This document shows positions 9,705-21,270 of a stretch of 64,000 nt of DNA, one piece after another. Under the pieces are notes generated by a model, which saw nothing but the letters and a program-made list of their open reading frames with translations, made no database searches and was not told where the DNA came from. The stretch is from Chara braunii. Its lineage: Eukaryota; Streptophyta; Charophyceae; Charales; Characeae. Position 1 is the first letter of the stretch. Every line of letters begins with the position of its first letter. Location of the stretch: contig BFEA01000152.1 of the NCBI GenBank assembly GCA_003427395.1, positions 614,990 to 678,989 of the forward strand. The letters run 5' to 3'. The translations under genes were made by a program, and so were the position numbers.

Positions 9705-10216
9705 GTGCTATCACGCATGAGCTGCGCCGACCTGCATTTGTTTTGGATAACTTCAGTTGTAGCTCACATTGAAAATTTTTTGATTCAATCCTCGGAAATA
9801 CTTTCGAGGGTCATCCTGCAATCCTCGGTGAGTAGTCCCAACCCTACGAGTCCCACTTCATCGTGTACATCCCGTGTTGTGATGACCGCCTTCTTCTGTG
9901 GGACAGATGACTAGGAGGAATTGAAATCCTGAAATAACCGCTTTCTTCCGTGGGACAGATGAAAAGGAATTGAAATCCTGAATCGTCCCTTTTCAAAAAC
10001 CTCCCTGAAATTCCTTTGGACTACCCTCACTCATAAAAGGTGCATGTCACGATTTTACACAGAATCTATTTAATTTTCACTGAATTCAATTTCGTGATTT
10101 TCCAACAAAATGTCAGACTGAGTTTTAACGAAACGTCAGTTCCGACTGACGAGTCGGTAAAAGTTCGATGAATCAATATGACACATTCATGCTTCTTTTG
10201 TGTATAGCGAATATGA

Positions 10217-10264
<48 letters not shown>

Positions 10265-10672
10265 AAGAGGCACATCTGCACAGACATGTGCAAGTGTGTG
10301 CATGTGTGTGCATGTGTGTGTGAGAGAGAGAGGAATGGATATGCACACGAACTGGGGTCAAATTCAAACGCGTCCTCGACCCCGGAGGTTGCATGGATGT
10401 GCACACACTGTCAATTGCCCAGGAGGCCTCCGTTGTGGGGATTAGACAATAGCATGGGGCCACCAAACACAGTACCAAAGACGCCAGTCATGTGCACAAG
10501 TTGCAACTCATGAAACTAGGGTATACCTACAATTTGGAGGGGTCCCTGGACACGAGGACAATTTCCCCCTCGCTCCCTCTAGGACAGAAAATCCACATAA
10601 AAGGTGAGCTACAACTAAAAATATCAAAAAAAAAAAGCAGGTCGGCGCAGTTCATGCGTGATACCACATTCA
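9705..10672. repeat. Inverted repeat pair (~70-bp arms)
   Basis: The segment at 9705-9772 (CACGCATGAGCTGCGCCGAC, later AGTTGTAGCTCAC) recurs in inverted form at 10602-10672. The 830-bp interior holds a duplicated GGGACAGATGA segment (9898-9985), a (CA)n tract at about 10220-10262 and GT-rich sequence. Either two inverted copies of one short repeat or the ends of a larger element. Confidence 0.65.
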
Positions 10673-10879
10673 TGCGGACAACTGGGGTCTGTTTTAGAAC
10701 TGGATAAGGTCGATAAAAGATGAAAAAATAGAAAAACATTACCATATTTTAATAATATTTTAATAATATTTTAATAAAATTGATCTCACGACCTCTGCAG
10801 TCCAGCAACTCATAGCACCTTAGAAGATCTTCACTGCCCAAGGGAAACTCACCAAGGCTAGCAATGCACCATTCTCATT

Positions 10880-11105
10880 TTATTTTTCAAAAAGGGTGGA
10901 GGCCTTGAGATATCATCGGATTTTTCAAAAAGGGTGGAGGCCTTAAGATATCATCGGGTAACTGAGCAGGGGATGGAGACCTTAAGATATCATCGGGTAA
11001 CTGAGCAGAGGCCCAGGTAGTTAAAGAATTTGATTCATCCCGTCGCAATCGGATTCGAAGTCAAGACTGTATTTCAACAGCTCGTGTAGAAAATAGCGAT
11101 TGATC
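10880..11105 (-). mobile_element. tRNA-derived SINE with triplicated 3' block
   Basis: On the minus strand the head at about 11105-11040 (TGAAATACAGTCTTGAC, TTCGAATCCG) matches the SINE at 7283. The 3' block GATGATATCTYAAGG plus CCTCCACCC is present three times (near 10905, 10940 and 10985), so the tail region has been tandemly amplified. Confidence 0.55.
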
Positions 11106-11179
11106 TGCTTTTCTGCATCTCGGCATCAAATACATCTTGATTCAGGTGCATACTCCATTCCGCCTTTTGCTACCTTCTT

Positions 11180-11770
11180 CCGCCGAATAGAACGCACGGT
11201 CATTCTAGCTGTATTAATTTAGACTGAAAGACCCCAAATACAGCGACAACGACCAGATCATACGTTCTATTCGAGGGAAGGAGCGATGTCCCACTTGCAA
11301 GGACAATTGGATTGAACGCCTGAATCTGAATCTGGACGTGTTCGTGATGAGGTGCAGAAACTGGCAATCGATCTGCTTTTCTGCAGATTCAGGCGCTTAA
11401 TCCAATCCTCTTTGGTAGCGGGACCTCGCCCCAGATGCCCAATTAGGAAGCAAAGAAAGAAGCTAATAAAGAAACAGATGAGTAAATAATCGAAAATAAA
11501 TAAACTAGATAAATCAATTACCAACTCAATGAAGAAAAATCCAATGGGGGAACCAACAAAAATCGAAAACAAAATAACTATATAAATCAATTACCAAATC
11601 AATAAAGAAAAATCGGATGGCAAAAAAAAATAAAAATCGGATGCATGGACACCCGTGTAGCATCAGCCAGCAATATCCCACGCATTGCGGGGGTCTATCA
11701 TCCTCCCACGAATAGAACGTGCGATCATTATCTCTGTGCATATAGACCGAAATTTGTCCCAAATACAGCG
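11180..11770. repeat. Dispersed repeats incl. R6 copies
   Basis: 11325-11440 matches the 6205 repeat. A block with GAATAGAACGYRCGATCATT and later CCCAAATACAGCG occurs at about 11185-11250 and 11705-11775; its second half recurs near 4540. No gene supported. Confidence 0.55.
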
Positions 11771-11829
11771 CAAATAAAATGTTATAATGACCGCAGACAC
11801 TATTCATGGGAAGACGGGTAGGTCCCACT

Positions 11830-12180
11830 TCCCGTGATTCATCATGTCCTTTTTTGTCACCCACCCAAACGTGATTCATCACTGTTTTGCCCACCACCAA
11901 ACGTGATTCGTCGTTTCTTTTTTTTTTTCACTCACCCACACAAGCGTGATTCATCATCTCGTTTTTTTCACACACCCACCCAAGCGTGCGTGATTCATCA
12001 TTTCTTTGTTTTCACACAATTAAACACTGATTCAAAAATAAAAATAAAAAAATTCGCACACCCACCCAAGCGTGATTCATCATCTCGTTTTTTTCACACA
12101 CCCACCCAAGCGTGCGTGATTCATCATTTCTCTTTGTTTTCACACACTTAAACAGTGATAAAAAAAAAAAAAAAAAAAAA
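11830..12180 (+). repeat. Minisatellite (CACCCAAGCGTGATTCATCA)
   Basis: At least eight units carry CGTGATTCATCA or CGTGCGTGATTCATCA, separated by T-rich and CACAC spacers. The 11930-12010 and 12055-12135 segments are nearly identical. Poly(A) tracts follow at 12161-12184 and 12225-12242. Confidence 0.8.
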
Positions 12181-12242
12181 AAAACAGTGATTCATCATTT
12201 CTAACCGTATACAAAGATAAGGTGAAAAAAAAAAAAAAAAAA

Positions 12243-12920
12243 GATAACTGGTCAGAAGTGGGGGGAGGGGGGAGGGGGGAGGGGGTACGGCTACGTCCCC
12301 CTCGCCCAGGTATAGCTTACCGCGCAAAACAGTGCAACGTCTTCCTCTTCTTCGTCCCCATTCGTAACGGGTAACCCACATCTACCAACCGGCTGCGCTC
12401 AAAACCGGGATCGAACGAACGGTTATTACTGCTGAGTCTAGACGAAAAGTCGCTCTAAATGCAACTAGAATGACCGTGCGCTCTAATCGGATGAAGACGG
12501 AAGAATGAAAAACACGGTTATCTTCCTGCGAACAGACGCAGACAGATCATTAAAAAGAAGGGAAGGAAATGCAAACATATCGAGGCCCTGCCGGAGGTAA
12601 ATGAGAATGGACTGGAGGGAAAATGGGCTTACCCGGATGTATCCAAATAAATTATTATATAATTATATTAAATTATCATATAATTATATTATTATTCAGC
12701 AATAATAATTAACACAAGAGATCCTCCCGGCCACGTAGTTGCAATGCCAGACCAATAACGAACAAACATGATTCCAGTGGAAAATTGAAAATTCGAAAAA
12801 GCTGGTCGGTCGTTCCTGTGAAGATATGCGCAAACGGATGCAAGGAACGAATCAACCGCGCTCTCCTGCTGCCTTCTTTGTTCTTTTTCCCCCTTTCCTC
12901 TACCCTACCGGTAGTAAAAC
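12243..12920. other. Intergenic, no gene recognised
   Basis: Contains a G-rich tract (12258-12285) and a possible minus-strand B-box (GTTCGATCCCGG near 12400-12412). Nothing else supported. Confidence 0.4.
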
Positions 12921-12991
12921 GGTGCGGCCATGCTAATCTTCTCCGTATCGTTCCAATTTTCTGTATCGTTCCAATTTTAACGTCGTTCCAA
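12921..12991 (-). pseudogene. U6 snRNA fragment with triplicated 5' segment
   Basis: On the plus strand GGCCATGCTAATCTTCTCCG and TATCGTTCCAATTTT are the complement of the central U6 region (ATTAGCATGGCC, ACAGAGA box region, AAAATTGGAACGATA). The TATCGTTCCAATTTT part is repeated three times with divergence (near 12946, 12964 and 12981). The 3' third of U6 is missing. Confidence 0.8.
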
Positions 12992-13124
12992 TTTAACGAA
13001 TCTCCCAGAAGAAGAAGAAGAGAAGAAACAAAAACAAAAAAAACGGTGCGGCCAGTAGCAACAGGACGAATGCCACAAAAATAAATAAGAAACACAAAAT
13101 AAAAGCAAAAAAAAGAACTATTTT

Positions 13125-13325
13125 ACTGAAAATGGCAACGATCTTGAGATATCATCTTTTTTTTTTCTTACCTCGCTTAAAATGACCCAACGAGGTGAGC
13201 AAAAACACAACGCAAAAGAAAGAACGATTGTTCTTTTTCTCTTCTTCTAAAAAGGACAACGATCTTGAGATATCATCTTTTTCTTTTCTTACCTCTTAAA
13301 GTGACCCAACGAGGTGACCAAGGCA
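13125..13325 (-). repeat. Tandem duplication with SINE 3' block
   Basis: Two ~120-bp units contain CAACGATCTTGAGATATCAT and GACCCAACGAGGTGA. The minus-strand GATGATATCTCAAGATCG is the conserved 3' block of the SINE family, so these look like amplified SINE tails. Confidence 0.6.
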
Positions 13326-13590
13326 CACCACTGAAGAAGAAATCAGGGTGACCGACACAGTTCGCACTAATTCCACTCAGACCAAAATACTGAGCCATCT
13401 GATCTCGTGCAACCAGAAGATTGTAAGAACACGGGTATGCATTTCGAAAGAAGAGAAAACACGATCGTTATAGAGAAAAACGAGGCAAACGCAAGAGACA
13501 CTGAAGCTCTCGTCATCGCTTGGTTCGGAGTCTAGCCAGGATATTTCTTCAGAAAAAGAAAAGAACAACGGAAGTATCATAGATGAGACG

Positions 13591-13703
13591 CAAAAATCGT
13601 AACGACAAGCAAGGTTGATTAGAATGGGTGCAGCGCTTTCAAGGATAACACGCATAAATCGAGAAATGGTTTAATCTATTCAAAAAAAAAAAAAAAAAAA
13701 AAA
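13591..13703 (+). pseudogene. U6 snRNA retropseudogene with poly(A)
   Basis: Plus-strand U6 from the AAAATTGG-AACGA region through TTGATTAGAATGG to the 3' end ACGCATAAATCGAGAAATGG at 13670, followed after 10 bp by about 22 As. U6 is a pol III transcript without a poly(A) tail, so the A tract points to LINE-mediated retrotransposition. The centre is diverged and the ACAGAGA box is lost. Confidence 0.8.
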
Positions 13704-14323
13704 CGGAAAACGAGTGGTCGATGTAATGATTATAATCAACCAATCTAGCCAAGTTCCCTCACGTTTGCATATTCGTGCTTGAGCGGGGAGCTCCTCCCCC
13801 TCCATCACATCCCTCATCTTTCAACCCAGACCTGCCAGGAAATTTTAATACTAATAATAATAATAATAATAATAATAACAATTTAAAAAAAATCGAAACC
13901 TACAGGTACGATCCAAGAGCATCTAACTTATTCATCCTCACTCCCCCGAATGGATTGTTCTTCATTCCTGACAATAGATCTTCGGTATCGACGGTCAGAA
14001 ATGAAGAGTTTCCTGGCAGTTGACCTTCGAAATCGACGATCAGAAGTGTAGAAAGTTTAATCGTCGAAATCGATGATCAATTGAATGTTGAAATCGTCGT
14101 CGATATTTATTATCATCCAATAACTTACAATAAAAATGAAAATAAAAATCGTTGTCGAAATCGACGAGCTTCATCGTCAAAATCGTGGTCGAAACCGACG
14201 ATCAGAAATAAAGAGTCGGGCTAACTTTTTCACCCCCGACCGTATCGATACAAAAACTCTCAAGAATGCATGCGTTCATCCAACGTAAAATATATGTCGA
14301 ACAGAACGTCCTTAAATTGACAT

Positions 14324-14330
<7 letters not shown>
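13700..14330 (+). repeat. (TAA)n and GTCGAAATCGACGATCAG repeats
   Basis: (TAA)n at 13848-13878. From 13985 to 14205, units with GTCGAAATCGACGATCAGAA recur at irregular ~35-45 bp spacing. No gene. Confidence 0.6.

Positions 14331-14421
<91 letters not shown>
14330..14421 (+). repeat. (CT)n-(CA)n microsatellite
   Basis: About 30 CT units followed by about 14 CA units. Confidence 0.95.
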
Positions 14422-14422
<1 letters not shown>

Positions 14423-14545
14423 CCGATTTGCTGAAGGTTCTGCCGATTATACCACGGCGCCGAATATGCCCCTCATTCTACTACTCGTCAAATGTGAGAA
14501 AGACTATGTATCCTTCCGATTTAAACGGAACGATTCTCTGACAAG

Positions 14546-14695
14546 TATTATCGCATATAAACAGTATGCATAGAGAGAAAACGGAAAAAAAGGAAATGAA
14601 GTACCGGAACGGGATAAGGTTATCGCGTATAAACAGTATGCATAGAGAGAAAACGGAAAAAAAGGAAATGAAGTACCGGAACGAGGTAAGGTCCT
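14546..14695 (+). repeat. 75-bp tandem duplication
   Basis: Two nearly identical 75-bp units start near 14549 and 14624 (TATAAACAGTATGCATAGAG and GAAGTACCGGAACG). High identity suggests recent duplication. Confidence 0.85.
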
Positions 14696-15111
14696 AGTAT
14701 AATCATCAACTTAAGAGCAATAAATAAGGAACGCGGTACGGCACTATAGTAATCAACCTACAGCAATACATAAAAAGGGCAACGATAGATGGGCATAACG
14801 ATGAATCAGATCCGATGCACTCTCCGCCGCTGGACAGACGAAACCTCGGCCGCAACATATCTAGCAATCAAGACCAGCACTACAACAGCCATTGCATCAC
14901 ACAACGGAACAGCACTAAATGGAACGAATGGAGCTCCAGGAGACAGGTGCAGCATTATCATCGTTTCGGCGGACTGCAAGCAACCGAACAAAGTCAACGG
15001 AACGGAAGAATACGGAACAACAACAAATTTAAACGGAACGCCGCCAAACAGAACGGAACGAAACGAAAACAACATGGAATGCAATACCCTAACCACACAG
15101 TAGCTCGTTTG

Positions 15112-15201
15112 AAGTCGGAACAATAATACAAAGAAGAAAATTAGCATTGGTCCTGGGCAACGATGGCACACATAAATCGCGAAAAAAAAAAAAAAAAAAA
15201 A
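15112..15201 (+). pseudogene. U6 snRNA retropseudogene with poly(A)
   Basis: Plus-strand match from TCGGAACAATAATACA through GAAGAAAATTAGCATTGG to GATGGCACACATAAATCGCG, directly followed by about 20 As (15182-15201). The 5' hairpin is missing. The A tract begins within the last U6 nucleotides. Confidence 0.75.
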
Positions 15202-15687
15202 CTGAGCTTGTTGACGCCACTTTCGTTACTGCGCCCTAGTTAACCCCCCCCCAAGAAAAAATGCTATCCTTAAACGAAAAGTGCTCACAATAGCGCAAGG
15301 ATCGGCATTGGTCGTGTGGGGATGTCTTGTATTCGAGGGATACCTGAACTAGATTTAACTGAAATCGTGACTGCGCCATAGTTACATCCCCCCCCAAAAA
15401 GAACAAGACAGACATCGAAAGCACTCAGAGAAAAGTGTTATCCTTAAACGAAAAGAAGATCAAAGAACATGCCCAAAGACGTTCCGACAAGCCGGAAAGA
15501 GCTCCCGACTGAAATCGAGACCAGTCAATAGCGCCATATCTTCGGAGAACCCGATCCCAACAAGCGAGGAAGGTCAGCAAAGCAGGAGAACGAGTAGCAA
15601 GTCTGTACAAGAACTGGTCACGCCGGTCCGGATCGGTCCCGACAATCGTGCTTACCCTACCAACGACGTCAAAAGGGGGTCCCATTG

Positions 15688-15691
<4 letters not shown>

Positions 15692-15761
<70 letters not shown>
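15692..15761 (+). repeat. (CT)n microsatellite
   Basis: About 35 CT units. Confidence 0.95.
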
Positions 15762-15764
<3 letters not shown>

Positions 15765-15869
15765 CCCAATGCCCGGCCCCGTTATCGACCCCTTCCATTC
15801 AGAAACACTCCATCCGTAGAAAACTGAGCAGGGAAAAACGTCTAACGAGCCATCTGAATCACCCTTGTT

Positions 15870-15915
15870 ATCTGGCCATTAGAGTTATCTGGCCATTAGA
15901 GTTATTTGGCCATTA
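15870..15915 (+). repeat. 17-bp tandem repeat, 3 copies
   Basis: Three copies of TTATCTGGCCATTAGAG with small changes. Confidence 0.8.
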
Positions 15916-16094
15916 GAAAGCAAAGAAAATAACAAACATATTTCCTTGCTTCTCTCCATGCCGCTCGCCACAAGTAACCATTCGACCTGCCGTTTCCGTC
16001 ACGCGCCGGAGTCCGCTTTTGAGGGACTTCCCTCCCTAGATAGACCAGAGAAGAAGGGGAAAGGGAGAGGATCAGGAGGTTGCTTCACTAGAGG

Positions 16095-16096
<2 letters not shown>

Positions 16097-16147
<51 letters not shown>

Positions 16148-16190
16148 GTAATCTAATCTGATAATAATAAAACAATAATAATAATAATCG
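16097..16190 (+). repeat. (TAA)n microsatellite
   Basis: About 16 TAA units plus an interrupted second tract. The long Asn or Tyr frames read through it are artefacts of the repeat. Confidence 0.95.
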
Positions 16191-16700
16191 AAGAGGCTTT
16201 TCAAGCGAAGAGGGCGATCAGAACACCACGACGCTGAGGACCGACGAAATTTGTCAGACCCAGGTCTGCCCAATCTGCCCAGTCCGTCAAAGAACACAGC
16301 TGAAGACCACCGGAGCAGGTCACCGAAGAGAAAAAATAGAACTTTCTACGCTCGGGAATAAGGAGGAAGAAGAGGATGGAGAAGAGGAGGGGGAAGAGGA
16401 GGGAGAAGAGGAAGAAGAAGATGGGGAATGAGAACAACTAGGAGTACAGAGCATGGGAAGAGAAAACTCACCGACAAGGGCATTGCATATGGCGTCAGCG
16501 TCTGCCCTGGGATGGTAATAAGCACTCATCAATGGAAGTTTGCACGCCATCCTCACTGCCTTTCCTCTTCCCTTTCCTTTTCCTTCTCCCCACAATCAGC
16601 GAGAGTGCAATTGCTTGCTGCCGTATGCTGACGCCTGACGACAAATAACCCGGCCAGTTTCCGAACAGAATGGCTCGACCCGTTGTGCCGTGCGGCTTTC

Positions 16701-16724
16701 CTTGATATATGCGTGTCATCCTTC
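16701..16724 (-). pseudogene. U6 snRNA 3' fragment
   Basis: The plus strand TTGATATATGCGTGTCATCC is the complement of the U6 3' segment GGATGACACGCATAAATC with one change. Only about 24 nt are recognisable. Confidence 0.55.
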
Positions 16725-16940
16725 CACTCGGTCAGGGTCACCCGCCGTAGCCATTGAGCGCGTGAAACCTCCAGACAGGCTGTAGTGAAAACGTGTACGG
16801 AGCCGGGGAACAGACCGCGTACGAAATGCTACAACGAGACCGACCGTCGGGACCTGGGCCTTCGAATGTAATGCAGATGGGGACAGGACGCAAGTAATCG
16901 AAACTTTGAGGGGTAAAATGGAGACTTCACTGCCGAAGAC

Positions 16941-16977
16941 AGATTATGTTTGCGTGTCACCCTTACACAGGGGCCTC
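16941..16977 (-). pseudogene. U6 snRNA 3' fragment
   Basis: The plus strand TTTGCGTGTCACCCTTACAC plus AGGGGCC matches the complement of U6 GGCCCCTGCGCAAGGATGACACGCATAA with few changes. A second short fragment 240 bp from the previous one, in the same orientation. Confidence 0.6.
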
Positions 16978-17056
16978 GTCCCACCACGGGCACGGTTCCA
17001 CTAACGTCTTCACCCGAAAGTAACGCCTGGGGCCATGTCCCACGAGCAGGGGTTTA

Positions 17057-17477
17057 GGGGCAGATCCCACTTCTTTCCGTTTTGGTAAGAATGTAAAAGT
17101 GCCGCGAAAGGTGGAGGCGCAGGGCAGCACATTGAAAGTGAAAGAAAAACGCGACCCCACATGCCCTACGTCTGCTGGACTTTTCCTAACGGAGCGGCAC
17201 TATCTTGTAGCGCCTCGAGGATCCAAAGGCCTGCACATCACGAAAAAAAAAAGGAAGAGGAAAACAAGGGCCCCTTCTTTCACAGTGCAGGGTACAGGGG
17301 TGGCCTCTTCCAAAACTCGGAAGAACTACTGCCCCTGGAATCACGCTCGCGCCTCCACGTACGAGAACGTTTCCACTTCCCCCGATGTTCCGGGACAGGA
17401 TCCGAGTTTCGTGGAAAGAAGTGAGATCCCAAAGTTTGCCTAAAAGTGCCTTGCTTATAAGAAGTGGGATCTGCCCC
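17057..17477. mobile_element. MITE, 19-bp perfect TIRs, TA flanks
   Basis: GGGGCAGATCCCACTTCTT at 17057-17075 is repeated in perfect inverted form at 17459-17477, and both ends are flanked by TA (17055-17056 and 17478-17479). The spacing of 421 bp, lack of a transposase and TA flanks fit a non-autonomous Tc1/mariner-type element. The inner ends also share diverged AAAAGTGCC in inverted form. Confidence 0.75.
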
Positions 17478-17479
17478 TA

Positions 17480-18668
17480 GTTATGGGTTCTGGAGCTATA
17501 TGGCAGTATGCAGCCGTTATCTGGGTGGAAAGAAAAGAGGGAATGCAAGGAGGTAATCATGAAAAAAACGACCATATCACATCTAGCATGCACTTTTGGG
17601 CTGCACTGTCACCTGACAAGCGCCTTGCGCTTATGGACAGCCCACCATTCTGCCCTTGGCAAGGCAAAGGCTGGTAGCATCATTTCACTCCCCAATATGC
17701 CTGCCATTATGCAAGACCTCTGCATGTTCAAGGGGTTCTGCTTTCTAGCATAACCCACACCATGCAAGAAACAAAAACCAGCCAACCACTGCATCCAGAT
17801 AATTCCAAAAAGCATTGACCAATGGAAGGACACAGTTTTGTTATGTCGTGCATAGTATTACTCGACAAAATCGACTAATTTTTCTGCCCCTGATCAAAAT
17901 GGTATTTCAGTTATCTAATCAACTGTCACATAGTGCAGAGTGTCCTTATTCCAGTCTAGTGCACCTGCAAGTGGGACATGGCCCCCGGGCATTATATTCA
18001 AATTATAGCGTCATTAGACACTCCTTGGGGAGGCAATTCGGTCACCAAAGTTGTGGTTACACCACGTCCTAAAAAACCAAATTCCTCCAAAAACTATGAA
18101 AATGCTCCAAGAGTGAATCTCATTTTGTCTTCGGCTCCAAGGGACCCTCATGAGGTCCTTTGGAGCTAAAGATCCATGTTTCATATAGAGGAGAAGCCAC
18201 ACATGTTGAGAGACATTGCAACAGTCGAATCCGGATCGTGGCGGCACCTTATTGGTTGAAAGCCTTAAGCACAACTGTTTTTTATTTCCCTAAGAAAAAA
18301 CTGAAAGGACGAATCTCTAAGTTGGCACTCCAAGGATGAGTCGAACAATTATGTCAAATATACTAAAAATTTCCAAGGATTTCGTCTTTGAGTCCGAGGA
18401 CGCTATGAAGAGTGTCCAACGAGACCCTTACCCTAATTTTTTTAATTTTTTTTTCTTACTTTTTTTTTTTTTTTAGTATAACACCCCTTTGCATATAACG
18501 CTCGCCTGTTATATTTAGATGTGTCAATGGGAGATTGGCTTGTAAATGGAGTATACATGAGTTTGAAAAGGGGGGAAGGGAGTATATATAGGTTTGAAAC
18601 GAGTTAAAAGAGGTTTTGACTTCTAAGAGTTATGCTTTGGTTTGATTTTTTTTTCTTTTTCTATTCAA
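17480..18668. other. Intergenic, no gene recognised
   Basis: Reading frames here are short with no family resemblance. T-rich at 18435-18475. Confidence 0.4.
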
Positions 18669-20050
18669 CACTAGATTCTTGAAAACCTAACAAAACGATA
18701 AAACCTCACATTTTTTATAGAATGAAAAGGTAAAAGTCAAACAGTTATTTTTTACACAAAAAAAATATTTTTAACTGTTTTTCGATAAAGGAGGCAAAAA
18801 ACGAGGTGAAAAGTCAACTGTTCCTCAAAATGGGCAAAAAAAAATTTTCTTGCAAAATCCTTTTAAACGACTATAAGTCATTCTCAGTAGATTTGCAAAA
18901 AGCAAAACTCAAATAGGATAATTTTTTAGGACTACAAGGCAAACTTGAAAGATGTAAAAACAAAAATGGATTTTGGTGAATACTCATTTATAGAATTGTA
19001 AGTCATTTTCGGCAATTAAGTAAAAACCAAGATTTGTAAAAACTAATTTATTGAGAGAAGGTTAACTGACCCCCCATTTTTCAGGTCAATTTATAAGAAA
19101 ACCATAAGGCCATTTCAAGCAAACTCCACTTCTTACTAACATATTTAAAATTAAAAAATAATAATAATAATAATAATAATAAAACACACATAAAACAGCA
19201 ACCCCAAAGTGCATTTTCATGCAATTTTGGCATGAAACACGTCATCCAAATTTCAGGATTTTCAGGCCTCGCAACAGCACAAATTCTAATAACCCAAATC
19301 ATACCAAATTTGGCAGATAACAACCTTAAACCAAAACAAAAACAGGCAAAAAAAAAAACAAAACCAAAAAACCAAAAAACCAAAAATTTGACTCCCAAAC
19401 CCTAATTTCAGTTTTGATCCCATTAGTCAGGAAATGAAAATGGAGGTCCCCGTTAACCATTTGTGAATTTATTAGGAATATAAATCAATTTTGATGTTAA
19501 CAATAAAACTCTTAGCAACAAATATATGCTTTTTAAAATAAGAATATTTTTTAAAATAAGAATACAAACAACGTTTGTCAGGGAGACGCCCTTAAATTTT
19601 TAGCCAAACACGAGTTCAAAATAATTAAAAATATATGGGGGAAAAAAAAAAAATAGTAAAAAATAATATATTCGTTCAGGTATGAGAGAATATATTTGAG
19701 TATACATGTTTGAACGTTCGAAAACCTCTCGAATACGTTCATCGTGCTATACATCTTATAGGACTATAAACATGATTTTTTTAGATAACAAAAGATATAT
19801 ATATATATATATTTCAGTTCTTGAACATACGCTGTTTCACCAGGTAGTGATTTTATGTGGAAAAACCTATTTTTCTCCTCGCCACTTTGAGTGGTTCTAA
19901 AAAAAATATTATTATTTTTTTTTTTGCAGTTGTTTTACTTCACGTAGAATTTTGTTCCTGGAAGAAGCCTGAAAAACGTACTATCATAATTTTGAATACA
20001 TTTCGTGCAAACCTAACAATTTATTTTGTTAGGTTTTTACGAATCCTGTG
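18669..20050. mobile_element. DNA transposon family D (long member)
   Basis: The left end CACTAGATTCTTGAAAACCT and the right end, read inverted, CACAGGATTCGTAAAAACCT form TIRs of about 25-30 bp continuing into AACAAAA. The 1.38-kb interior shares several blocks in order with the element at 25586-26389, for example CTATAAGTCATTCTCARTAGA, AAATTTTTAGCCAAACRC and GTGGAAAAACCT followed by CGCCACTT. No transposase frame is present, so it is non-autonomous. Flanking 8-mers (CTATTCAA, TTATTTTC) are only partly alike, so the superfamily (hAT suspected) is unproven. Confidence 0.65.
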
Positions 20051-20700
20051 TTATTTTCGAATTAAAAAAAAAATAATAAAAAAAATGCCCTCAGCCAAAA
20101 GTTTGTCGCATTGTAATTCGAAACAACATTTATTACTATTATTATTTTTTATTTTTTTTTGCCCCCACTGAAGTTGCCATCAACTTACTGAATACAACGC
20201 TCCGACATTATAAACGAATATAACATATGTCGGTCAGTGTCTTCGTACACAACGCTCAAACGTTATTTTCGAGTAAACACAGCAACGCACGAGCTCAGTA
20301 TATGGTCACACAGTTGACTGTATGAATTATATAAGCCCTCGATTACCTTACAGTGTATTGCAGAAGCACTGCCCAGATGAAGTTTGGCCCAAGCGTGAGG
20401 CATTGTAAAAAAAATGTGGAGAACACTAACGTGTGTGAAAGACACTGAGTCAAAAATCGGTTTGTAGGTTTAAGAGTTTTGACAATTTGTTTTATGTTCC
20501 CGTTTTTAGGTATGTTTGGAAGTCCCGAGAGTTTTATTAAGAGAACTTTGATCGTTTTTTTTTTTTTTTTTTTGCAACAAGGGCGAGTTTCGACTTAAGG
20601 ATAGGATTTAAGGCAACTGATCTCTCGTATGTGGAATGTATTTGTTACTTATTTTGTATAATCTTTGGGCACTGGCTTGTTTAAAATCAAATTTTCAATG
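20051..20700. other. Intergenic, AT-rich
   Basis: No gene supported. A T19 tract at about 20556-20574. Confidence 0.4.
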
Positions 20701-20711
20701 CATTGTCAGAG

Positions 20712-20735
20712 CAAATACCCTTACAAAGGTATTTG
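20712..20735. repeat. Hairpin motif P, copy 1
   Basis: CAAATACC (20712-20719) pairs perfectly with GGTATTTG (20728-20735) around CTTACAAA. Other copies lie at 22299, 50803 and 62376. Here it sits about 30 bp outside the end of an LTR, beside a degenerate primer-binding site. Confidence 0.7.
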
Positions 20736-20765
20736 TCTATGTTTTTGCAGTCAAGACAGTGACGG

Positions 20766-21270
20766 TGTTGAGCGCATCAGCTCCCGCCTTTTTCGCAAAA
20801 ACGAAAGCCCTCACGGGCATGTCATGGAGGAGTTAAACAAAACAAAAACAGAGGCAATTTGAGGACGACTCATAAATAACCCCGCGAGCTGCCAAAACAA
20901 GCATGGTCGTGTCATTCCTTCGCCGCTCGAACAGAGTGCGTAAGTCATACTTCCCGCGGTCCCTTACCATAGGATAGGTTTCAACGAAGCACAACTTACT
21001 TTCCCTTAGGGGTTGTCACCAGCCTTAGAGGTGTATCCCTGCTGAGCTACCAACCCTCGTGGAAAAGTTTTTATGTGCGATTCCAGAGGTAGGTTAGTCG
21101 AGGATATTTTCTCGTTTCGTTGTAGCCTATGTATGCATGGATAAACGTCATTCAACTTGAACGTTGCTCGTTGCTCGTTGCTTAGGGCGTTGATCTCCCA
21201 AGTACGAAATGTACGTCGATTGATTAAGACAATCTCAATCAAGTGTCGACTCATTATTTATCCTAGCCCG
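20766..21270 (-). mobile_element. LTR fragment, family A (copy 1)
   Basis: On the minus strand it ends GATGCGCTCAACA, the same 3' end as the LTRs at 50803-52086 and 54410-54821, and contains matching blocks (TTCGCCGCTC, CTTACCATAGGATAGG and GAGCTACC on the plus strand). The sequence beyond the end, CGTCACTGTC, resembles a decayed primer-binding site. Its right part around GGGCGTTGATCTCCCAAGT matches 60550-60640. The full U3 region is not recognisable. Confidence 0.6.
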
